This document shows, piece after piece, positions 8,077 through 17,742 of a stretch of DNA of 34,275 nucleotides. The stretch covers positions 1 through 34,275 of the forward strand of contig CAUJJW010000066.1 of NCBI GenBank assembly GCA_963205105.1, written 5' to 3'. Source of the stretch: Verrucomicrobiota bacterium (GTDB taxonomy: Bacteria; Verrucomicrobiota; Verrucomicrobiia; Limisphaerales; CAIMTB01). Numbering within the stretch: the stretch's first letter is position 1; each line of letters starts with the position of its first letter. The translations under genes were made by a program, and so were the position numbers. The notes beneath the pieces are model-generated. The model was not told where the DNA came from. It searched no databases and was given only the letters and a program-made list of their open reading frames with translations.

Positions 8077-8952
8077 TTAGCGCGGACGCGTGCAGCGTTC
8101 CTGGAGCCAGGAGATGTCGCGGTTGTTCGGGGAAGCGACGTTCAGCGGGATGGTTCCATTCGCCTTGAGCACGGGGCGGGTTCGGCCGTCGACCCATTTG
8201 CGGATTTCCGAGTGACCATCGGCGAAGGAGAGCCCGCCTGCGCCGTTGTGATAGGCGGCGGGGTAATCGATGATCTTCGTTCCGGCTGTGTTGGGATAGC
8301 CTTCCATGGACAGAACCCAGAACGCGTCGTTGATGCTGTCTTCGCGTTCATCCAACAGAACGAAGGTCATGGACGGACCGGGAATGGCCATGTCGGTGCT
8401 CTTCAAGTAGACCTTCATGGTCGAAGGGACTTGCCACCAAGAATTCACGTTGTTGCGGACGTCATCCAAGTTGCCGCCCACCCAGGAATTCATGGAAACG
8501 CTGCGCACGCGGGACACCCGTTGGCCCTGGAATTGGCCCGTGGCGGTGACCTTCACGGTGGATTTGTCGGCGGGGCATTTGAAGATGCCGTAGCTGTTGC
8601 CGATGTAGGACGCGAGCGGGCTCTTCGCGAGGTCTTCCTGAGGGTCGAAATTGGAGCGATTCGCTCCGCTGTAGTCGAGGACGCCAACCGCCCAACCTTG
8701 TCGTTCGTTCGCGCCGCCCTTGCCGGCGTACGCACCGGGAAGGCGCTCTTCGTTGTCTTCGACGTACATGCGCCAACCCAGCGTGAGCTGCTTGGTATTG
8801 TTCATGCACAGCACGCCTTGGGCCTTGGTCTTCGCCTTGGCGAGGGCGGGCAGGAGCATGGAGGCAAGAATCGCGATGATCGCGATGACCACCAGCAATT
8901 CAATGAGGGTGAAGCCGCGTCGGAGCGTGTTGAGATTCGAAACGTTCTTCAT
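8077..8952 (-). CDS. Prepilin-type pseudopilin with H-X9-DG C-terminal motif
   Basis: A 291-aa type II secretion/type IV pilus-like pseudopilin. The N-terminal cleavage/methylation signal is seen in [19 protein letters not shown] (from about residue 11), with the prepilin peptidase expected to cut before Phe and Glu at position 5 of the mature protein. The C-terminal half is a periplasmic or surface domain ending in the [12 protein letters not shown] pattern typical of the expanded pseudopilin families of Planctomycetes and Verrucomicrobia. The ATG at 8952 was chosen because it gives the normal short leader ([13 protein letters not shown]); an in-frame extension upstream lacks any matching feature. 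No secretion ATPase or other pilus gene is nearby, so it looks like one of many stand-alone paralogues. Confidence 0.92.
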   Translation of the reverse strand: MKNVSNLNTLRRGFTLIELLVVIAIIAILASMLLPALAKAKTKAQGVLCMNNTKQLTLGWRMYVEDNEERLPGAYAGKGGANERQGWAVGVLDYSGANRSNFDPQEDLAKSPLASYIGNSYGIFKCPADKSTVKVTATGQFQGQRVSRVRSVSMNSWVGGNLDDVRNNVNSWWQVPSTMKVYLKSTDMAIPGPSMTFVLLDEREDSINDAFWVLSMEGYPNTAGTKIIDYPAAYHNGAGGLSFADGHSEIRKWVDGRTRPVLKANGTIPLNVASPNNRDISWLQERCTRPR

Positions 8953-9087
8953 AAGCACAGGACAGAAGGACGAAGTGGGGCTGCTTCGCCCGGTACCAAA
9001 CACCGCCGCAAAAATGAGCCCCCGAGCATCCGGATGCAAGCGGTAGTCTGGGGTGTGCTGTTGAACCCTCAGGGTGCGATTGACTTT

Positions 9088-10773
9088 TTAGGGGCTTGGC
9101 CACGCCCAAACCCAGTCCAGGGACCGCAGCGGCACATCGTCAACCTGCGCCAGGCTGCCCCCATCGTCCTTGGCATTCCCTCCGATCGACCAAAGGCGAA
9201 AATGATCGTCGCCGACTCGCGCGTAGCGCAGCGGCTGTTGGTCCATGGGGTCGACAGGGAGCAGCTTCAGCCAACGGGGCGCCAGCGCCTCCAGGCGTTC
9301 CGGGTACGAGCCGACGTCGATGCGATGACGTTCCAGAGCGCAGGCCGTCTGGGCGAGCCGGACTTGGGCCTGCGCACGGTAGGCCTTCAGGACGGCGTGA
9401 ACCATCGTCGAGTCAGAATCAGGACGCAGATAGAGTTGGTACAGGGCGTAGCGCGGGGAGTTGCCCGGAGGGGCCGGTGGCCAGGTGCTCGCCAACGGGA
9501 CGAGTTCGGCAAAGGAAGCGGTCTCCAGCATTCGGAATGCCCGCGAAATCTCGGCGGCGCTGGCATACAGCCAGCCGCGCGGGGCCCACGCCAGATAGTT
9601 CAAGGCCAAGATCGGGGACATGTCCCCGCCGGAGGAGTTATGGGACAGGGAATCGAACATCCCCGCCATCTCGCGCCGACCCTCGGCCGACCCGATGATG
9701 GTGCGGACAGCTCCGTACATCATGATACGTTCTCCGGCCAAGGCCCGCTGCATGCCGGGGAGAACATCGATGGCCGCGAGTGAACTCTGGATTGTCTGGA
9801 GTTGGGAAACGGACCATCGATGACGAATCTGGCCTTCCCAGGCGGTTTGGAGCGCGATGGTGAGGCCGGCATATCGAACCAGTTGGGAAATAACGATCGC
9901 TTCTTCCGCGGAGGACTCGGCGAGGCGGAGGGCGGTCTGCAGATCGTCCAGCGCGCCTTCGGCTTGGTCCGCTTCCAGCCGGGCCAGACCTCGCAGGGTG
10001 AACACGATGGTCATCCGCTTGATCGTGGCGAGGTGGGGAAGAAGCGCGCTTAACCCGTCTTCGTAGCGAATGGGGAAACGAGCGTGTGGTCGACGGGCAC
10101 CGGCGGCGACCGTGGCCATCTCGTGATCAAACACCTTCAAGGCTAGCAAGACATCCTCCGCCGGATCCCCAGGCACCAGTGGCAGCGGATACCCGGGAGG
10201 CCCGTTTGTCGGTCGAGCATCGGCCCCGGTGGGCAGGACCTCGGGAACCGCCAAGCCGTGTCGGCGACGTGCTTCCGACACGTGCGGCCTCACATGGGAC
10301 ACAGGTGAACGGAAGTATTGCTGCCATTCCTGGAGGTTGATCATCGCATTGGACACTGCATCGCCCATGAGAAGACCGGCCCAATAACCCAGCCCAGGTT
10401 GGCTGGAGCGCCCATGGATCGACGACAAATCACACCAGGCTTGGCCAGCTGGAAGGTTGGTGTTTCTGAGCTGTCCGTTCGCGCCGCGTTTCCAGTCGAA
10501 CAACAGGAGGAAGGGTTCGGTGTTGGCTAGGTTTTGGTCGTCGGGAACGGTCGGCGGAACAATCTCCGCCAACTCCAAGGGCGTGTTGTTCTTTAAGACT
10601 TCGGCGCGTTCCGCCGTCCATGCCCGCCATCCGCGCCAGTTCTCCACGCCGTAGAACAGGCCGATGGCGACGGCGAGACCCGCCAAGCCGAGGCAGATCC
10701 ACCGAAGGATGCCCCAAGGGTTGCGCTGGGGACGGTCCGGCAAGGGTGTGGAGGGAAAAGTGGGGGTGTTCAT
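9088..10773 (-). CDS. Unrecognised membrane-anchored protein with pseudopilin-like tail, in ECF sigma operon
   Basis: A 561-aa protein of unknown function. One transmembrane helix is at about residues 21-45 (ILRWICLGLAGLAVAIGL), leaving a large soluble domain probably outside the cytoplasm. The middle is helical and Ala/Leu-rich. The last ~70 residues (RHRIDVGSYPERLEALAP, then LPVDPMDQQPLRYARVG and SIGGNAKDDGG) resemble the tail seen in pseudopilin-like proteins of this phylum, though the FTLIE signal is missing. The ATG at 10773 lies 5 bases after the stop of the one-TM gene upstream, so the two are almost surely cotranslated with the ECF sigma gene. It could be the regulated product or a sensor for the sigma factor; neither is shown. 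Confidence 0.75.
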   Translation of the reverse strand: MNTPTFPSTPLPDRPQRNPWGILRWICLGLAGLAVAIGLFYGVENWRGWRAWTAERAEVLKNNTPLELAEIVPPTVPDDQNLANTEPFLLLFDWKRGANGQLRNTNLPAGQAWCDLSSIHGRSSQPGLGYWAGLLMGDAVSNAMINLQEWQQYFRSPVSHVRPHVSEARRRHGLAVPEVLPTGADARPTNGPPGYPLPLVPGDPAEDVLLALKVFDHEMATVAAGARRPHARFPIRYEDGLSALLPHLATIKRMTIVFTLRGLARLEADQAEGALDDLQTALRLAESSAEEAIVISQLVRYAGLTIALQTAWEGQIRHRWSVSQLQTIQSSLAAIDVLPGMQRALAGERIMMYGAVRTIIGSAEGRREMAGMFDSLSHNSSGGDMSPILALNYLAWAPRGWLYASAAEISRAFRMLETASFAELVPLASTWPPAPPGNSPRYALYQLYLRPDSDSTMVHAVLKAYRAQAQVRLAQTACALERHRIDVGSYPERLEALAPRWLKLLPVDPMDQQPLRYARVGDDHFRLWSIGGNAKDDGGSLAQVDDVPLRSLDWVWAWPSP

Positions 10774-10778
10774 AAGGG

Positions 10779-11186
10779 TCAGACGGGCCAGAGGTTCACC
10801 GGGATTTGCGAGCGATGCGGAGGCGGTAAGGAACGACGTTCCACCGGTGGGGGCGGGGAAGTTTCGCCACTGGTCTCCAGCAGTTCCGCCCAAAGCCGTT
10901 GGCGCTGTTCCCGAACCGCGGTCACATCCGCCTCCGACCGCGGCGTCGGCGCCGGCACATCCGGGCCGGTGTCCCTGGACCCGACCTGCATGCCCAGCGC
11001 GACCAGGGCCAGCACGGCCAGGGCGCTCCAGGCGGGGCGTGCCGACAGCACGATTTCGCGCCAGGCGGTCACCCACCACGGCGGACGATCCGCTGGGAGC
11101 GTCTTCAGGACCTGAAGCCGGAGAGCGTCGAGGTCGGTTTCGACGGAAGTGTGGCGTTCGAGCAGGACTTGGCGGGCGGTTTTCAT
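10779..11186 (-). CDS. Single-TM protein, putative anti-sigma partner of the ECF sigma factor
   Basis: A 135-aa protein with a soluble N-terminal part (residues 1-45), one hydrophobic segment at about 51-67 (PAWSALAVLALVALGMQVG), and a Pro-rich exterior tail. This is the usual topology of a membrane anti-sigma factor, and its ATG overlaps the sigma stop codon (ATGA at 11186-11183). However, it has no H-X3-C-X2-C zinc finger and no motif I can match to a named anti-sigma family, so the role is inferred from position and topology. The C-terminal ~45 residues carry a PPPPVERRSLPPP stretch. A structural partner of the 561-aa protein encoded next is an alternative. Confidence 0.65.
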   Translation of the reverse strand: MKTARQVLLERHTSVETDLDALRLQVLKTLPADRPPWWVTAWREIVLSARPAWSALAVLALVALGMQVGSRDTGPDVPAPTPRSEADVTAVREQRQRLWAELLETSGETSPPPPVERRSLPPPHRSQIPVNLWPV

Positions 11187-11755
11187 GGGTCACGCTCCGA
11201 GCATTGGGGGTTGAGGCGGTGGCGCAGGGCGCGTTTGGCGTAGTGCAGGCGCGACTTCACCGTTCCGAGCGAGGCGCCGGTGATGGTCGCGATCTCCGCC
11301 AGGGGAAAATCTTCGAGAAAATGCAGAAGAATGACGCTGCGCTGGGGCAGGGGAAGTTGATCAATCGCGCCGAGCAGTTCGGCGGCGTCCTCGTCACGAA
11401 TGGCGTCCCCATCCGGCGAGGCTGATCCATCGCTAACATCCTCGGGCACTGGCTCATCGGAGAACGGACTGCGACCCTGTCGGCGCCAGTGCTGGATCAC
11501 TTGCTGATGGGCAATGCCGAACAACCAGGCCCCGAACCGTTGGTCCTCGCGCAGGCTGGAGAGGTGTTGGGTCGCCCGGAGGAACACCTCCTGGACCAGG
11601 TCGAGGCTGGTGGCGCGGTGATGGACGAGGTCCATGACGTAGCTGAACAGCGGCAGCTGGAAACGTCGGAGCAGGATGTCCCAGGCCTGGGCATCTCCCT
11701 GACGCGCGGCGGCGACAGGCAGATCGGAGGTGGAGGGCTGGGCCGGGGAGGGCAT
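11183..11755 (-). CDS. ECF-type RNA polymerase sigma factor
   Basis: A 190-aa sigma-70 family protein with only regions 2 and 4. Region 2 runs from about residue 20 to 95, with SLDLVQEVFLRATQHL (2.2) and RFGAWLFGIAHQQVIQHWRR (2.3-2.4). Region 4 is at about 130-180, with LPLPQRSVILLHFLEDF and the helix-turn-helix ITGASLGTVKSRLHYAKRAL. A Glu/Asp-rich linker separates them. The ATG at 11755 was chosen; a TTG at 11794 would add 13 residues and cannot be excluded. The gene heads an operon with the one-TM protein (ATGA overlap) and the 561-aa membrane protein. Its promoter region lies among the intergenic repeats. Confidence 0.92.
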   Translation of the reverse strand: MPSPAQPSTSDLPVAAARQGDAQAWDILLRRFQLPLFSYVMDLVHHRATSLDLVQEVFLRATQHLSSLREDQRFGAWLFGIAHQQVIQHWRRQGRSPFSDEPVPEDVSDGSASPDGDAIRDEDAAELLGAIDQLPLPQRSVILLHFLEDFPLAEIATITGASLGTVKSRLHYAKRALRHRLNPQCSERDP

Positions 11756-11847
11756 CGATACCGAGTGGAATGCGCGAGGCGCGAAAAGGTTCAACCGGGG
11801 GTGTCGTGGAATCTGGCACGCCAGGGCGGCGGAAGCGAAGCCTGCAT

Positions 11848-12127
11848 GGGGAGGAACGTTTTCCAGAAATTAGACAAGTATGGGGACCATGAACCGGGGC
11901 GCGAGGAGCGGAGCGGGCGGCCCTCATCCCGGCCTTCTCCCGGAGGGAGAAGGAGAAAATGCTCCGCGAGGTTTGCAGGGTCGAGGCAGGCGTTCGCTGG
12001 AACGAGTTGAGACGGCTCGCACGGATGGCCTTCGGGCCTGTCGTTGCGCGGCAGAAGCGACACCCTCTCCCTCCGGGAGAGGGTTGGGGTGAGGGAGCCT
12101 GGTTCAACCCTCGCGATGGCTTCCATG
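11848..12127. repeat. Long dispersed repeat, family B, copy 2
   Basis: About 280 bp matching 5637-5953. The shared parts are cgttttccagaaattagac with CCATGAACCGGGG (11887-11899) at the left, the CTTCTCCCGGAGGGAGAAG hairpin near 11934-11952, and the CCCTCTCCCTCCGGGAGAGGG hairpin with gttcaaccctcgcgatggct at the right. The central ~90 bp differ from copy 1. It sits upstream of the ECF sigma gene, so it may lie within or beyond that promoter. I see no believable gene in it. Confidence 0.8.
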
Positions 12128-12133
12128 GGAATA

Positions 12134-12260
12134 ATTCATGGAGAATCCGGATTTCTGATTTTTGAAACGCATTGGGACCATGAACCGGGGATTCCGGGGG
12201 TCGAGACGCCCCCCTCTACGGCAGGCGGGACGCCCGCCGCTACAGAGGCCCGGTTCATGG
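12134..12260. repeat. Dispersed modular repeat, family A, copy 3
   Basis: It opens with ATTCATGG (12134-12141), runs to CCATGAACCGGGG (12178-12190), then attccgggggtcgagacgcc and the palindromic core (12214-12243), and closes with GGTTCATGG (12252-12260). It follows family B copy 2 almost directly, as in the first cluster where the two families are also side by side (there A precedes B). Confidence 0.8.
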
Positions 12261-12339
12261 GCAGGGCCAACGGCCCGCAACATACCAGCCTGGGGCAACG
12301 CCCCAGGTGAACGAATTCCCCGGAATGCAAGGGCTGTAG

Positions 12340-12411
12340 GCCCGCACCATCCGTGGTGGGTGGGCACCGGGGGGGTGGGTGCGGATCAGATCGTCACCGG
12401 ATGGTGCGGGC
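12340..12411. repeat. Inverted repeat with 14-bp arms upstream of rpoD
   Basis: The left arm GCCCGCACCATCCG (12340-12353) and the right arm CGGATGGTGCGGGC (12398-12411) are exact reverse complements, separated by 44 bases that contain a run of seven G. Just to the left (12261-12339) is GC-rich sequence with a small hairpin, cctggggcaacgccccagg. Together these look like a further intergenic repeat type, present once in this window. Confidence 0.7.
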
Positions 12412-12651
12412 TTGCCGCCCTGGCCCGAGTTAATTAACAAGTTCTACTACGTAGGTGGATCTTGCAGGGTTGGGTCAGATGGGCAGGGTGGTATCTTAGT
12501 AAAGTGTTGGTACAGAGTCGTTGGAGATCATTTCGACGGCGATCCGCCACTCGCGGGTACCGGATTTTTCCCAATCAGTTCCTTGACGGAGGCAGGGTCT
12601 CCCGACATGGTTGCCCTCCTTTTTGCTGCTCATTCAGCCATTCACGTCCGT
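12412..12651 (+). other. rpoD upstream region, no gene recognised
   Basis: This 240-base stretch is less GC-rich than its surroundings near 12430-12540 and should hold the rpoD promoter and leader. A weak pair, TTGGGT (12472-12477) and TATCTT (12494-12499) with a 16-base spacer, is possible but unconvincing. The rpoD frame stays open through it, and an alternative in-frame ATG at 12607 would extend the protein by 15 residues. Confidence 0.4.
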
Positions 12652-14517
<1,866 letters not shown>

Positions 14518-14564
14518 GCCACCACACCACCCGGGGCGCGGACAGCGCCCCTCCATTCAACAAC

Positions 14565-14609
14565 GCGAAACCGCCCGATGGCCTCTGCCACCGGGCGGTT
14601 TCGCTTTTT
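14565..14609 (+). terminator. Strong intrinsic terminator after rpoD
   Basis: A perfect 13-bp stem (GCGAAACCGCCCG at 14565-14577 and CGGGCGGTTTCGC at 14592-14604) with a 14-base loop is followed by five T. It starts 48 bases after the rpoD stop. It lies between rpoD and the convergent SIS-domain gene; there is no T-run on the minus-strand side, so it mainly serves rpoD. Confidence 0.92.
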
Positions 14610-14620
14610 CTTCCGCGCGA

Positions 14621-15196
14621 TCAGGAAGCCTTGGCGATCTCGGGCCGTTCCATGAACGCGTAGCACAGCATGTGCAAGATGCCCATCTGGGCGTCCTCGA
14701 CCCGGCCGTAATGCGTGTCGCCAATCACCACGGTCGTGTCGGCGATCTCCGCCATCTTGCCCCGTTTGGCGCCGACCAAAGCGACCGTGTGCAGGCCCTT
14801 CTGCTTCGCCCACTCCAGGGTTTTCACCAGGTTCGGGGAGTTGCCGCTGACGCTGATGGCGATGACCACGTCGCCGGATCGCCCGTAGTTCTCCAACTGC
14901 CGGACGAAAACGTCGTCGTAGGAGTAGTCATTCCCGATGGCGGTCATCCAGGCGACGTTGTCCGTCAGGGACATGCATCGGAATCGTTTGCCGAGCTTGT
15001 CCGAGGCGCCCTTGCCGAGGTCGGTGATGAAGTGGGACGCATTCGCCGCTGAGCCACCGTTGCCGATCGCGAAGATCTGGCGATCGCTCTGGTACGCGGT
15101 GATCATCGCCTGAAGCACCGCTTCGAGCGGGGCGACGGGGATGGAATCGAGGGTGGCCTTTTGAAGGCGGACGTAGTCAGCAAACCATTCCTGCAT
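14621..15196 (-). CDS. SIS-domain sugar-phosphate isomerase (GmhA/DiaA-like)
   Basis: A 191-aa single SIS-domain protein. The phosphosugar-binding parts are FAIGNGGSAANASHFITDLGKG (residues about 42-63) and VVIAISVSGNSPNLVKTLEWAK (about 110-131). The length, the ASHF motif and the C-terminal segment DAQMGILHMLCYAFME fit D-sedoheptulose-7-phosphate isomerase (GmhA), which makes heptose-7-phosphate for LPS core. The replication protein DiaA shares this fold, so GmhA is likely but not certain. It starts 12 bases after the ROK kinase gene ends, so the two form an operon, which favours a sugar role. No other heptose or LPS gene is nearby. Confidence 0.85.
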   Translation of the reverse strand: MQEWFADYVRLQKATLDSIPVAPLEAVLQAMITAYQSDRQIFAIGNGGSAANASHFITDLGKGASDKLGKRFRCMSLTDNVAWMTAIGNDYSYDDVFVRQLENYGRSGDVVIAISVSGNSPNLVKTLEWAKQKGLHTVALVGAKRGKMAEIADTTVVIGDTHYGRVEDAQMGILHMLCYAFMERPEIAKAS

Positions 15197-15208
15197 GGGA
15201 GCGACAGC

Positions 15209-16162
15209 TTAGCGCCCGGTGGGGGTGGGCTCCATGGGAATCTTGGCGGGACCCTGCGCCGCCAAGAGCAGGGCTCCGGTGGGAACGGCGTCTTCCCCAA
15301 GTCCCGAGAGGAACAGCGCCGGGCCGGGCAGGAACACTTCCATCACGTAATGTTTCAGGGCCTCCGTGACCGCGAGCCGCAAGGGTTCGCCGACCATGGC
15401 CAATCCGCCTCCCAGGACGATCCGGTCCGGGTGCATCAGATGGGTGACGTGGGACAGGGCGAACGCCAGGTTGTCGGCCAACTCGCTCAGGATGGCATGC
15501 GCCAGCGGGTCCTCGCGGTCCAGGGCCGCCGCGAGAAACCGCGCTTCGCCACGCTGGGTTCCGGAGGCCAATTCGGCCAACGGACTTCCGGGGTGCAACG
15601 CAATCGCCTCCCGAATCCGGCGGTCCACCGCCCACCCGGAGCAGCGTTGCTCCACCAGGGTTCCGGACTTGTCGAGGCGCACATGGCCGATCTCCGACTC
15701 ACCCGGGCGCGCACCGTGGTAAATGCACCCGTCCAGCACCAGACCGCCGCCGACGCCGCTGCCGAGGGTTGCGTAGAACACGCTCGCAGCACCGCGGCCG
15801 CGGCCGCGATGAGCCTCGCCGAGGGCGGCGACGTTGGCGTCGTTGTCGACGCACACCGGTTGGCCCAGGAGCTCCTGCAGCCACGGGCCGATGGGGAAGC
15901 CGGACCAACCTTCAATCTGATGCGAACGGGCGATTTTGCCGCTGCGCCAATCGACCGGCCCGCCGAATCCGACGCCCAGGGCGACCGGGGAGAGGGCCCG
16001 CGCCTCGGGCAGCCATTCGACGATTTGTGCCCGGATGCCGTCCGCGCCCCGTTCCGCGTCGATCGCATGTCGCCAGCGCCGCGTGATCGTGCCGTCGGCG
16101 CTGCCGGCCACGAGTTGAAGTTTCGTCCCACCGATTTCGAGACCAAGAAAGGTGCCGTCCAC
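15209..16162 (-). CDS. ROK-family sugar kinase-like protein without the usual zinc-binding cysteines
   Basis: A 317-aa protein of the ROK family (sugar kinases and repressors), with no N-terminal DNA-binding domain. The ATP-binding motif LGLEIGGTKLQLV lies near the start, GVGFGGPVDWRSG follows, and VDNDANVAALGEA carries the catalytic Asp. GSGVGGGLVLDGCIYHGA and ESEIGHVRL (sugar-binding Glu and His) complete the core. The family's CxCGxxGCxE zinc site is replaced by a stretch with a single Cys (LVEQRCSGWAVD), which is also seen in some ROK branches. A GTG start at 16162 overlaps nothing and gives the full N-terminal motif. The paired SIS isomerase suggests that both act on the same sugar or sugar phosphate; the substrate is unknown. 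Confidence 0.88.
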   Translation of the reverse strand: MDGTFLGLEIGGTKLQLVAGSADGTITRRWRHAIDAERGADGIRAQIVEWLPEARALSPVALGVGFGGPVDWRSGKIARSHQIEGWSGFPIGPWLQELLGQPVCVDNDANVAALGEAHRGRGRGAASVFYATLGSGVGGGLVLDGCIYHGARPGESEIGHVRLDKSGTLVEQRCSGWAVDRRIREAIALHPGSPLAELASGTQRGEARFLAAALDREDPLAHAILSELADNLAFALSHVTHLMHPDRIVLGGGLAMVGEPLRLAVTEALKHYVMEVFLPGPALFLSGLGEDAVPTGALLLAAQGPAKIPMEPTPTGR

Positions 16163-16250
16163 GCCTGGATTTCAGCCTGGAACCGCCCGGAGAGTCAGCA
16201 GCGGAAAAATCGTCCGTAACCCGAACCCTCGGAATCCGTCATCAGTAGGG

Positions 16251-17729
16251 ATGCTCGAACCGCTGAAACCGGAGCGGTGGACGGAAGCCGCTGCTGCGCA
16301 CTTGTTGAATCGTGCGGGCTTTGGTGGGCCGCCATCCGAGATTCAAGCCCTGCATCGACTGGGTCAGGAGGGGGCCATCGCCCGATTGGTGGACGGCAAG
16401 GGCTTGGCGACGGAGTTACCCCTAAACCCGCCGGCCTGGGCGCATCCGGACCCGGATCGGGTCGCGAAGTTTCGCAAGTTGCAGGGTGCCTCGGAGGAAG
16501 AACGCCGGAGGATGCGGCAGGACGAACAGAAGCAGCAGCGCCAACAGGTCGAGGAACTCCGCGCCTGGTGGTTGGGCCGGATGGTGGCGTCACCGCGGCC
16601 TTTGGAAGAGAAGCTGGTGCTGTTTTGGCACGGGCATTTCGCCACCAGCGCTCAGAAGGTGCGCAGCGCCTGGCTGATGTATCGCCAGCTCGACCTGTTC
16701 CGGAAGGCGGGCATGGGCCGTTGGCCGGATCTTCTGCTCGGCGTGACTCGGGATCCGGCGATGCTCCTGTGGCTCGATCAGGCGCAAAGCCGGCGGGAAC
16801 ATCCGAACGAGAATTATGCCCGCGAAGTGATGGAGTTGTTCGCCCTCGGGGAAGGGCACTACACCGAAAAGGACATTCTCGAAACCGCCCGGGCCTTGAC
16901 GGGACTTGGCCTGAACCGCGAGACGCAGGAGCCCGAATGGCGACCGCGCCAGCATGATCCAGGTTCGAAGACCGTGCTCGGACGCACCGGGCCGATGGGA
17001 CCCGACGAGGTGATCCCGCACATTGCCCGCCAACCGCAGTCGGCGCGCTTCGTCATCGGTCGACTTTGGCGATTCTTCGCCGACGAAACGGCATCGGCGG
17101 ACGTGACGCGTGGACTGGTGGCGGAGTGGGACCGGAGCGGTGGGGAGATCCGGTCGCTGTTGCGATCGATGTTTCGATCGGAAGCGTTCTATGCCCCCGA
17201 GGTGGTTCGGACCCAGATCAAGAGTCCGGTTCAATGGCTGGTGTGCGCCTTGCGCGAACTGGAACGTCCGCTGCCACCCGGGCCGATGGTCACGGGTGCC
17301 TTGCGCGAACTCGGGCAGGACCTGCTGGCTCCGCCCAACGTCAAGGGATGGGATGGCGGCGTGGCCTGGATCAACACCGGCACACTGACCCGCCGACAGC
17401 AATTCGCCGCGGTTCTCGTCGAAGGCCGCGCGGGACTGGCCGCCCAGGCGGAAGGGCCGAGGGGTCAGCGTTTGCGCGAGCGAATGGCACAACAGCGGAA
17501 ACGCGAGGACGGCGTGGCTCGGATCGAGGCTTTGTTCAGTCGCGAGGAGCGACAGGATCGCCAGCGTTTCATGGCTGGGTTGGAACGGCGCTTCCTTCAC
17601 ACGCGCATGCGCTCCCAGCTGAAGGATGAGGTGAACGACGTGCTCGGCGACGACGCCGTTCCGGAACCACGCGCCATTCGCGAAGCCGTCCGGGTGGTGT
17701 TGCAATCGACCGACTACCAATTGACCTGA
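16251..17729 (+). CDS. DUF1800 domain-containing protein
   Basis: A 492-aa member of the DUF1800 family, common in Planctomycetes and Verrucomicrobia and of unknown function. Typical segments are AAAHLLNRAGFGGPPSEI at the N-terminus, LVLFWHGHFATSAQKVR (about 123-139), the strongly conserved NENYAREVMELFALGEGHY (about 185-203), and DILETARALTGLGL. The C-terminal third has LLRSMFRSEAFY and VKGWDGGVAWINT. The ATG at 16251 was chosen over an upstream ATG at 16152 because the family motif begins within 10 residues and the upstream part would overlap the divergent ROK gene. The DUF1501 gene follows after 13 bases, the standard pairing for these families. Confidence 0.92.
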   Translation: MLEPLKPERWTEAAAAHLLNRAGFGGPPSEIQALHRLGQEGAIARLVDGKGLATELPLNPPAWAHPDPDRVAKFRKLQGASEEERRRMRQDEQKQQRQQVEELRAWWLGRMVASPRPLEEKLVLFWHGHFATSAQKVRSAWLMYRQLDLFRKAGMGRWPDLLLGVTRDPAMLLWLDQAQSRREHPNENYAREVMELFALGEGHYTEKDILETARALTGLGLNRETQEPEWRPRQHDPGSKTVLGRTGPMGPDEVIPHIARQPQSARFVIGRLWRFFADETASADVTRGLVAEWDRSGGEIRSLLRSMFRSEAFYAPEVVRTQIKSPVQWLVCALRELERPLPPGPMVTGALRELGQDLLAPPNVKGWDGGVAWINTGTLTRRQQFAAVLVEGRAGLAAQAEGPRGQRLRERMAQQRKREDGVARIEALFSREERQDRQRFMAGLERRFLHTRMRSQLKDEVNDVLGDDAVPEPRAIREAVRVVLQSTDYQLT

Positions 17730-17742
17730 AAGCGGCGTCCCC

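Noticed and set aside
8065..9783. 572-codon plus-strand frame across the pseudopilin and the 561-aa gene
   Set aside because: It spans two minus-strand genes and the gap between them and shows no domain or signal.
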